Positions 27,331 through 38,100 of a stretch of 64,000 nucleotides of DNA are shown piece by piece. The notes beneath the pieces were generated by a model. The model was not told where the DNA came from. It was given only the letters and a program-made list of their open reading frames with translations, and did no database searches. The position numbers and the translations under genes were made by a program. This DNA comes from Mesocentrotus franciscanus (taxonomy: Eukaryota; Echinodermata; Echinoidea; Camarodonta; Strongylocentrotidae): positions 13,456,780 through 13,520,779 of the forward strand of contig CP137679.1 in assembly GCA_037976565.1 (NCBI GenBank). The letters are read 5' to 3'. Position 1 is the stretch's first letter; every line of letters begins with the position of its first letter.

Positions 27331-27508
27331 GCGTGTGTGTGTGTGTGATTGGGTTTTTACAGACGTGTATCAATCAGATATGATTATTTACGTCTGGGGA
27401 CCGACCTTTAACGTCACCATCCGAAAGACGTGACTCAGTTTCGAACCTGCGTCCTCGGCTGAATCAGTTTGTAACTTCCACTGTTAGCTGGATTACAGGC
27501 GCACGCCA
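27331..27508 (-). mobile_element. SINE with 7SL/Alu-like head, second copy
   Basis: This is the reverse complement of the element at 22000-22192. It has the same GGCGTGCGCCTGTAATCCAG start near 27508, the same GGTTCGAAACT B box and the same body, ending in a (CA)n tail read as (TG)n on the + strand at 27331-27348. It contains a short segment, GTCCCCAGACG, that the first copy lacks, so the two copies represent slightly different versions. Confidence 0.75.
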
Positions 27509-27924
27509 GCAACTCTGCAAACATCAATATATATATATATATATTTTAATTGCATTTTATCAGGGACTATTTATCAAATGGCGTTGAGTACTGCCACTGG
27601 TCATGCGACTACATGTAAAATAATATATTTGGAAGCAATTGGGAAAGGATAAGTATGTAGAAACATGTGTTTTGATCTCGAATTATCTGGTTTCTCACCA
27701 GACGTGTTCATTAAGTATCGAATATGTCCAACCGAGCTTGAGCTTTTTATGTTCATGTTTTTTTAATTTTTAATTTTTTAAAAGAGTTTATGACTAATCA
27801 CCCGCAAGCATAGTGACTAATTGCTCATCGTCATCAGACATTTATATAAATATAGCCTATCTAGGACTTGGAGGTAACCCTTTTGCATCATGTTCATGCA
27901 ACCTTAAGTCGGAGAGCCAATACC
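27509..27924. other. Non-coding stretch, no gene seen
   Basis: A (TA)n run lies at about 27529-27543. The remainder is AT-rich with no frame of interest. Confidence 0.5.
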
Positions 27925-28327
27925 GTTCTTTAAAGAGAAGGTTGAGTTCTGGGAAGAGGTGAAAAATAATTTGTGAACGTTATCATTGTTATTATGCAAA
28001 TGTGGAAGAACATCAGATTTAAAATGTTCCTTGAAAAGCATGGCTCTTCAAATGCCTTAATATTCTAAATATGGCATGTAATAGCATAGAAATCGGGACG
28101 GATTTTTATACCACATGTTCGTGTAGTCCCATATACATCTTTCTGTGTACAGTGCTTGTAACTTTACCAAGACTGGGCCAAATTTCTTATCATTTTGATG
28201 AGTCCAGAACCTTGCAGTACACACCAATACTTATATGCTAGATTGTCAACCATTTCTGATCGATTTCACACTGTTTCTTTCACAATGCAATCGCATGACC
28301 AGAACTCAACCTTCTCTTTAAAAGAAC
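27925..28327. mobile_element. Foldback element, copy 2 (GTAGTCCCATATA core)
   Basis: The left arm at 27925-27952, containing AAAGAGAAGGTTGAGTTCTG, is matched almost perfectly by the reverse complement of 28299-28327. Its right half shares the 184-base core with copy 1 at 25.5 kb, but the arms differ in sequence from those of copy 1. Confidence 0.8.
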
Positions 28328-28845
28328 AAAAATCAGGAAAATCAGGAAGCGATGTCGGCTAAAACTTGAATGCCGCACATAATTTGTTAATGTCTTCGTC
28401 CTTGTATGGTACCGTGAAAGTCACACAGCATCGACATGATTCGATCTATTAGAGATATTAGATTGGCTTTGATGTCTCCTGATTAGATGAAACATGCTCA
28501 ATTACATCTCGACCTGTCCTTTTGTGCAAAAAAAAGGGTGGAAAAGGAAATAAAATCCACCCCATCCTGACTGGTCTTTCTTTGTCTTCATCAGAACCTT
28601 AAATATTTTTACGGTCATTTTTGAACAGCGGTTTAATGTTCTTTCTTTTTTCGGAGGAGGAATATGACGTTAACTTTTCCTTGAAATAAAAACTAGCAAT
28701 CAAAATAGTACATGCATTGACTGTCCTTTGTAATAAATTGATATAGGTAATAATTAAGAAAGAATGACAAACGAACATTGCATATGGTTTTGATTAATAC
28801 AAAATAATACATCATTGAGAGATTAGTGTATTACCAATGTAAATA
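28328..28845. other. Non-coding stretch, no gene seen
   Basis: This is AT-rich sequence. I looked here for an upstream TRPC exon encoding the first ankyrin repeats and found none. Confidence 0.45.
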
Positions 28846-28854
28846 ACTTGTATA

Positions 28855-28992
28855 TTCTAATCGTCACCATCATCATCACCATTATCAGTGTCATTTGTAT
28901 AGTTATTATTATTAATTTTATTGTTATCATTATTATCATTATTTTTATTATTGTGATGATTTGTATTATTATTACTATTATCATCCATTTTT
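28855..28992. repeat. (ATT/ATC)n triplet microsatellite
   Basis: Degenerate ATT, ATC and GTT triplets run up to the polypyrimidine tract of the first visible TRPC exon. The Ile/Val-rich open frame that continues into the exon is not coding before 29027. Confidence 0.85.
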
Positions 28993-29026
28993 CAACTAAC
29001 TATTTTTGTTATATTTTTTTACCCAG

Positions 29027-29151
29027 ATATCATCGTTGTCTTACTGGAGCATGGGATACAGCTAGGAGACGCCCTCTTGCGAGCGGTTGACGAGCAGTTC
29101 GTGTATGCGGCTCAGATGCTCTGCGAGCACATCAAACAAAAGAATATTCCG
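29027..29151 (+). CDS. TRPC: TRPC exon: ankyrin repeat segment
   Basis: The acceptor is TTTTTTTACCCAG and the donor is CCG|GTAATG. The exon starts with the last two bases of a codon and ends in phase 0. The translation includes [19 protein letters not shown], which matches the family pattern in which an ankyrin helix leads into GDALLHAI. It is the earliest exon that I can find. The required preceding exon, which should supply one base of the first codon, is not visible upstream. Confidence 0.88.
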
Positions 29152-32100
29152 GTAATGTAATAAACATTCACTTTGCCTTCATATCTCAGGTATGCTATTT
29201 TCCCATTGCGGTGCAGGCTCACACCATCAGCCTGTTTTAGAATTGTAAGAAGTTAATTTCCCTCGTTGTTTACGATACTGCTAACTTGACGTCATTAGGT
29301 TAGCGGTCCTTATAGTAGTAGGTCTACATTCAAACTGGACATTGCCTTCAAAACAATATTGGGTTTCTGCGAATTTAACCAACATAGATATTGAGGCAGA
29401 ACCCATGATTTCACGTTTAATCAAACTTATATGAATGAATCCCAAGTGTTTCGAACATGAGAGGGGAAACCCCCAAAAATGAATCACAGTCTTCATATCA
29501 TTTTGAAAAGGTGGATTCGAAATTATGTTTTGCGTTTATGGTTCTATATTCATAGTCATCTTTTGTCTTATCGTTCTGCAGGAGTTTTTAAAATGTCGCG
29601 CCCTCAACGGTGACTTTCATCCCGACATCACCCCAATCGTCCTTGCCGCGCATCACAACAACTATGACATCATCAAGATTCTTCTGGAATACGGTGCTCG
29701 AATCGAGGACCCCGAGTACTATGCCTTCTCGACCGAGACCAATACACTTCAGCACTCTCTGGGAATGTTGAACATTTACCGTGCCCTGGCCAGCCAAGCA
29801 TACATCTCACTGACAAGCCTCGATCCTATCAACACTGCGTTCGAACGTTGCGTCAAACTACGCAAGCTCTGTCAGATCAATCCAGAGTTTTCCGTCGAGT
29901 TCTCGACGTTGGCTGGCCAGTGCGAGCAGTTTGCAGCCGATATCCTCGGCCATATTCGGAACCAAGCGGAACAAACGTGCGTGTTATATCATGACCCGTG
30001 CTTTTATAGCATCGGCGAGAGCGGGATTGGACCGTACAAAGTTAAAATTGCTATACACCACGAACAGAGAAAGGTAAAAGGCCTAAACAAAAATTGAAAG
30101 ACAAGAAAATTATGCCAGAATCAAGTATTTGAGAACCGATCGTAAGCTTTTATTTTCAGTCAATCAATATACAATTTTACTGATTATTAACAATTTAATA
30201 ATTTAGGCATACTTGCCGAACAACAGTTGCTCTTCACGAGAAAAAAAATATATATTCCCGACATATCAACAACTGACAGGACCTATTTACTCACTTATTA
30301 TAAATTTTGTTTGTTTCTCTTCCTAGCCTTGGCTACCAGCAATTTCATCTCTACGGGTGGAATCCACTTTGCATACATTAGTTGTTAGTATGTCGGGCAA
30401 GGCACTGACATGTTTTTCAGTCGGCAAAGGAAATTATTTTTCAAAAAATACAATTATTAAACAAATCTGATTAGCATGACGGATTCCATCCAAACAAATT
30501 CTACCTCATAGCAACCAGGTGAAATGAATTTCTCATCCCAAAGGGTGCTTCGTTGAAGGAGTATCAATATATGAAGAATGATCAGTAAAGAGAACTTCAG
30601 TTTTATTTTCTCAAGTATCTACTTTTAGACAGATTTTGGAGCGGATATCCGTTGAAAAAATCTATCTGTCATCATTATGGTTGACACAATTTTTGTTTTG
30701 TTATTTTTTCACACAGTGTGTAACGGATCACCATAGTCAATAATAGGGACTTTTAGATTTGCACGACGAGAACGTGGACTGCTACGTTGAAATCCTTTTA
30801 AGGCAATGTGACGTCCTTTTAAGGCACTGCCGGGCACTGCCACACAAAACGTCACACGTGGCAGTCCACGTTCTCGTCGTGCAAATCTAAAAGTCCCTAA
30901 TATAGTTCTGTCATCGTGATGTTTGAGGCAAGGTTGTTTTTTTCACACAGTTTCGCTGCCAAATCTTCTGTCATCATGATGTTTGACACAATTTTGTTTG
31001 TTCATTTTTTCACACAGTTCGTAGCGCATCCCCATTGCCAACAGCATCTAACCCAGCTATGGTACGAGGGTCTTCCTCACTGGTACATGTCCAATTGGAT
31101 CTCCTCGACACTTTCCACCACTGCAATCGGATTTGGTTTCCCAATCCTTTGTCTTCTATACATTATCTACCCGTGGGGAAGCATCGGTCGTTTAATGCGA
31201 GTTCCCCACGTTCAGTTTGTATGCCACATCAGTTCTATGCTTGTCTTTTTGCTTCTCCTCGGTCTTCAGTCCTCCTTCACCCCGAAATACACAGACGATC
31301 CTGATGTCGATCAACGTGCAGAAGTTCCAAAAACTACGGAGTGGCTCATCCTCGTATGGGTCATAGGTAAGGATAAGAGTCGACTTACGCCAATTTGGCA
31401 CACTGCGTCCATCTACCGCGCCAATCAATATTGATTTTAAAATATATATATATATTTAAGTGAGAAAAAAACAACAACAACAACAAAATACTGTACTTTC
31501 CATTGCATGCGAGACGTCATTTCTAACTGACCGATCTGTTACTATTCGGGGTAATGTAATTTGCTGTCCGGTCTGCGTCTTTTTTTTCCGTAACCTAGCC
31601 ATCCTGTCGCTGCATTTGATTGGCGCAATATGAACCTATAGGTCATGCACTAGTCATCAATATTCATGATACGCACGCACACAGAATCTGATGCGATAAT
31701 TTATCAAATATGAGATTTCATACAAAAATTACAAGTGCAAAGCTAAGTTTACTTAAAATAAATGACATTGCGACAAAATCGGGAGGCTTAACGTAAACGA
31801 ATGACTACCCAGGTCGTAACTTGTCCATAATCATTGCGACATACTGGTTTAGTCCAGAATCTGGCCGATTTAATTTTGATCTCCACCACACCGTACCAAC
31901 GCAAATATTCATATATTCAAATATTAATATGCATTCTAGGATGGCTAGGTTACGGGGGGAAAAAAGACGCGTCCGGTCTACCGTCAGTCTGGCGTCGGTC
32001 TGGCGTCGGTCTCGTTAGTGTGAATTGGGCATACGTTTACGCAGATTTAATGATGAAAAGATTTCCAACAAATTTGAACCTTGGCTCTTGCGCCCAGGTT

Positions 32101-35100
32101 TTAAGAGTTGCGTCTGTATCAAAGGCTACGTTGAGTTCTAGGGAGGGATAACAACAACATACTATGCCTTTTAACGTTGTTCTCAAAACTGGATCTCTTT
32201 CGTCTAGCTAGATATTACATGAAGACAAAAAATTGTTTCAAATCTTCAGTGGACCTTGTAAGCAACATACTTTCGATCTTAAACAAATGAAAGTACAAGT
32301 AATTACATTTCATGCAGCAGTTTTTGTTAGCTTTGTTTGTAATATATCACATCAAATACGAGTGAGCAGCCTGATGTAATGACTTGCCTGGGGCGGTATT
32401 TTCAAAACTATGCAGTGTTTTATGTTAGTGAAAGAGTGTTAATTGTCATAAAATTATCGAAATTAGGACAAGTCATTGGTAAGCATCTGTGCAACGTTAG
32501 CTGCATAAGCGTAAAGAAAATGTATCTGAGAGAGCGCCATTGCTACTAATTCTGATAAACCCTACTATGCGTCTAAGGGAACGTTTAACAAGGGAAACCT
32601 CTATGGGAGTTTGCTATAAGTTTCATTTGTCAAACCTAATTGTGAACATAAGTTTATCAAAGCCAAGCGCTGGGTCTGAATTTTAGTAGACTACGGGCCT
32701 CATTTGATTCAATATGTAATGACAAGTGACGTATCCTCATTCACATAGAAGTTAACATAATCTTCAGAATAGAGCTCTAGGCTCTCTGTTTTTTCTCTCA
32801 TGCACGCTCTCCAATAGACCGGTTAACTAACATATTCAAATTGTATGCATATTTTTAAGCAGAAAGGTTGTTCTTGACATGTGGAAGCTTGCCCGAGGCT
32901 TACCCCACACAGCAACAAGTAATGTATGCAGACTGGATTCCAAGCATTGTAGTTCATTCATTAATAATAGGTTGATGAAATAACTTGCCACTAGGACTCC
33001 AGGAAAGAAGCATCCATACATTTGAGTATGTTAGTTTACCGGTGATACCTATTCGTTTTTTTATCTATATTGTCTGTGTTTTATTTCCTTATTTTCTATT
33101 TCCTTATTTTTTTATTTGTTCCAGGTCTCACGTGGGTAGAGATTAAAGAGCTTTGGTATTACGGTTCGCGATATCTCAAAGATCGATGGAACATCCTGGA
33201 TTTCTTCACGTTGTCGCTCTACTGGGCCGCCATTGCTCTAAGGATAGTCATTTATCGAAGGGTACTTTACTCACAATTTGTCATTTATGTCACATCGTCT
33301 GTTTGGAGCCACAACGGCACTGATCCATATTACTTTGACATGGAGTTAACGTCCTTGTGACACCGAACAGACGACATGTTGAACGTATCCGTTAATATCT
33401 TTGTACATTGTGTATCACGTATTCCATTATGAATAATATCAAGTATTTGGCTTGCATTGTTAATTATAAAACATGACCTGGGCTTTTTCTCCTCTCAACT
33501 TTCAACTTTTTAAGGGGGGTTACGTGTAAATGGGCGTATACAGGGCGTTATACAGTTCCTCCGTGTATTCCCTGAACTCAGTGTTATAAGATATGGACAT
33601 GGGAAGTATATTAAACTTTACGCCATTAAAAAAAAAACCGCCGCGGTTTAGCCGCGTCATATCTGAACGAGGTCACATTTTCTGGACACGATCAAGAGAA
33701 AGGATATTAAAGGTTCTTCTTATGTTTACTTATTATCCGATTTTCAAATTCACAGCATGGTATGACATTGGATCTCATGGAAATTCCTCCGACAACGATG
33801 CTGTACTCGACCATGGAAATCCCGACGTCGTTTACGGACGACGAGTTCACGACATCGGGTGAAACCCCCGTGACGGTAACGGACCCGTCGACCACCATGG
33901 AGATGTCGAACTGGGAACAAGTGATCGTCAGGATAGAACGTCTTCATAAGGATGTCATGGACATCGACGAGGAGCAAGCGGACCTCGGGCAGTCACTAGC
34001 CACGGGAATCGGAGATATCAAAACGCAGTTGACCCTCATGGACGAACGAATGGCTAGGATCGAGGCAGAGAGTGAGGCGCAGGTAGCGGCGGCGGCAGTG
34101 GTCACTGGAGGTCGGAGAGGAAAGAAAGCGGCGACTGGCTCAGCCACGAATACAACAAGAACAGGACGTGCGAACTGGAGTGCCTATGATCCTCTCTTAA
34201 TATCTGAAGGATTGTTTGCCATAGCCAAGGTACTAAGTTTCCTCCGACCCATCTGTTATACTGTTATGAACCGTCATGTCGGACCTATGCAGATCTCCCT
34301 CGGCAACATGATGTTCGATATCTGCAAGTTTCTCTTGATATTTTGTTTTGTGTGGTTCGCCTTCTCACTCGGAATGAATCAGTTGTATGGATACTACTCG
34401 TACATCACTCGGGTAATATGTGACACTAATAACCCTATGGAGGAACATTGTAAGCAACCGTTTGAAACGTAAGTATGTCATACCTTAATGCCTCGTTCAT
34501 GGACCATGGTGGTATATATATATATATATATATATTTCTTTCAAACGTCCGTGTATTTTCCCGACTGACTGATAAATCTTTAAGGGGACAATTTAAGAAT
34601 TACATGGATTCATGTACTTTAAAATTTGAACTACTATTGGTAAACATGATATATGAAAATGTTTTAAGGGGTTGTGAGATGAGCAGTTAGGGTTTTGATA
34701 TTTCAAAATATAAATGGGATACCCATCATTTTACAAACAAATTCCCCACCTTTTCCTAATTTGAGTCCCATAGCTAACAGTATGTGATTACACTGACTTT
34801 ATTTTGACACTGAAATGATTTGTTAAATGTAGAAATTTCGTCTACAAAAAAAAAAGATTTTCCCTGTTACATGAGGTTCTTTGATTTTCTGTTAGGAGGT
34901 ATTTCAATAATTAAAATTTGTTAATTGAACTTTTATTTATTTGTTGTTTTCTTCTTCTTCTTCATTTTCTTTTTCTTCTTCTTCTTCTTCTTCTTCTTCT
35001 TCTTCTTCTTCTTCTTCTTCTTCGTTTTTTCCTCCTCTTCAAGATACAGAGTTAAGAGGGATACACAACAATGTTGAATATTCGTTGAACAAAGTTATTA

Positions 35101-35160
35101 TATGACTGACATTAACCCGCAATATGTTTTGAATGTGAAAAGGGTTCGATACATATGAAG

Positions 35161-35191
<31 letters not shown>

Positions 35192-38100
35192 GGGTTAAGT
35201 AGAGTCTACATTACTCACATTAACCTGAATTTATGTTTGAAATGTGAACAGGGTGCAGTATGACAATTACAGAATTGAGTGGAATACACAACAATATTAA
35301 AAAAATATTCACATTAACCTGAATTTATGTTTGAAATGTGAACAGGGTGCAGTATACGATGAGTACTTTATTCTGGGCTCTCTTTGGCTTGCCTGAGATG
35401 AACATCGTGGACATCCGCGGAGTCGACCATGAATTCACCGAGACCGTGGGACTGATGTTGTATGCTGCTTACCACGTCATTGCCATCGTCGTCCTTCTCA
35501 ACGTCCTCATCGCTATGATGAGTAACACCTACACCAGGATAGAGGTGATAATATACAGCACAGGAAAAAGGAATAGAGGACTGTTAAAAGGACCCAAATC
35601 CATCAAACAAAGAAATTTTCGATTTCTGAAGAAAATACATTTTAATCAAAACAATTCGGTTACTTTCATCGCCTCTCAGAACAGTCACTCCTTTGCTGAG
35701 GCTTTTCTGGGCACACAAAATTATTATTATTGTTATCATATTATTTTTTTTTTTTAATTCGCAGGAAAAAAATCCAGCAAGCAAAGCAAGAATTGGCATT
35801 ATCATTGGTGCTTACACAAATTCTTAATTTGCCGACAGAAGATTCTAAATCTGAGAGAGTGTACTCTCATAAACACTATTCCCTCTATAAGCCCCGTGCC
35901 TTAATAGCATGTATAACTTACAAATATAATTTATATATTCAATTTTTTTTTACAGGATGACTCGAAGTGCAGTGGAAATTCTCCCGGTCCAAACTTTGGA
36001 TGAGTTATTTCGCTGGCAGGGGATCATTACCGGCACCTTTCAATGTCATCTCAACGCCCAAATCCATGTTATATTTATTCAGATGGCTGCGAGGAAAGTT
36101 GGGCAGTGAAAAGCACAGACAGGAGATCAGAGTAAGTGGTTTACAGGCGTGGATTCACCGATCGATCATAAAGACTTGAGAGAATCAACCTTTCCAGTAG
36201 CCTTATCCATAACCCTTTAAAAATGTGCAAGCATTACAACGAGGTAATATGTAATCCGGATATGTTTTTTAGGGGATATGCATCAGGTCATTCAAAGTGC
36301 CCCCGAGTTGGTTTCCTAAACTTATTTGCGATCGTATTATTTTCAGACAAGGGGCCGCAAAGGCCCTAAATATCGTTGGCAAGCACCTCAGCAGAAAAGG
36401 TTTCAAATTGTTTAACAATCTTTAACAAAAAAGATTACTCCCCCCCCCCTGCCTGGATCCGCCTCAATGAGTAGTGCCCAGGTCATGATGGCAGGCATTA
36501 GGTGCGTGAGGTTCGATGTTTGAAAATTGATCCAGCAGAGTGGGAAAGTTATGACTATATTCGTACGAATTGTTAGATACTGTTAATTGGCGCAGTAATA
36601 TTGCTTTTCAATGGTAATTTTGCAATGACAGATCCTTTTTTATTCCAGCTCAGATGTGGGACAGCAATGCATCAGTTATGATATCATCTTACTGCTCCTA
36701 TGTTTTGATATGATTTCAGTACGTTATAAGGATTAACCAACCACCTGGGCATCGTTTCACGAAACCGTCATAAATACAAGTTCACCGAGATCCCATTAAA
36801 CACGCATTTCAATGGGTTGCCAACGAACTTCTGCATACTTGTATGCTCAGCGTAGATCTCGTTGAATATACACCAAACCTCAAGAGGATGAAAGACCATT
36901 ACCAATTACCTGGTGATAAAATGCCTTTTCAAAACCTTATGTACGGAATCTTTTTTATCAAGCGCACGTTACCAATGGCCCTCGAACCTCTACTTTGCCG
37001 ACATTCTACATACCCATTCTAAAAGAAAAAAAGTTTATGTGTGGCTGAAATGACTCCGTGGTTAATATTGAGAGGATGTAGCCATCGTAAAACAAACATT
37101 TGACTGACGAACGGTGGCTACTCCTGGTGCCGCCATTTGTCTATACTCATGAAAATGATTATTTTCTTCTTTTATGAACTTACAGGACAGGAATAAAGCA
37201 AAGATGGAGGAGAAGGAGCAGCAATACAGGGTAAGCTTCAGAAAACTTGGGAATCAGTCAAGTTAAAGGAAAAGTTATTATTTCAAATAATTATAGTCTT
37301 GAGGCCGCCATCACGTTCAAGTTATAGGTTAGGATGGCGGTCTCCTGCTTTTCTTTTTTCAATTTTGAAATGAATTGTCAACTATTTTTTTTAAGGTATA
37401 ATTATTTAATTGATTTATATTATGATATGATCATATATCTATTTTAACTTTTGTCAATTATATATATGTGTGTACCTAGTTTGTATATTACTTTCTATTA
37501 CGTTAAACAAATGTAGAAATAAAATCAAACAAACAAACAAACATATACATTTTTAAGAGCTACCTACAGATTAGCGTCTGTAGTGTATCAACAGCAGGAT
37601 TCAGTAGTTAAACCGGGGGATGGAACTGAGTGAGATTGGCTATAGAGACGGAGAGTTTTGGTGACAGCACCTTCTTAAAAGTCTATGATAAAAGCCACTT
37701 TAAAGGGGCGGAGTAGGCTCACTAAAGAACTTTCCATCACTCGGTTCAATCATGAAAGTAAGATGGTACACTTTATTCAACTGTTAAACCAAAACTTATG
37801 TTTAAACCAGGTTAACGTCAGAAACTCTCACCTTTATGGTTCTACCAGTAATCAGTTATCTGTAAACTTTTTTTGCTAATTCTCAGGAAATCATGGGCAA
37901 GTTGGTGAAGCGTTACATCTTCGACGCGAAGAGAGACGAAGACGAAAACAACCAAGAACAATGGGTAAACCGGCTCAAACAGGATATATCCGGATTCAAG
38001 TACGAGATGTTCGAAGCACTCACCGGCATGGATAAAAAGATGAGCGAAATGGAGCAGCGAATTGAAGATGGCGGCGTCAAGGAGCCCGGAACCCAAATGT

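Noticed and set aside
30717..30960. Alternative exons starting at the duplicated acceptors 30716 and 30950
   Set aside because: The phase-0 frames from these sites hit stops after 8 and 11 codons, so they cannot encode a productive channel.
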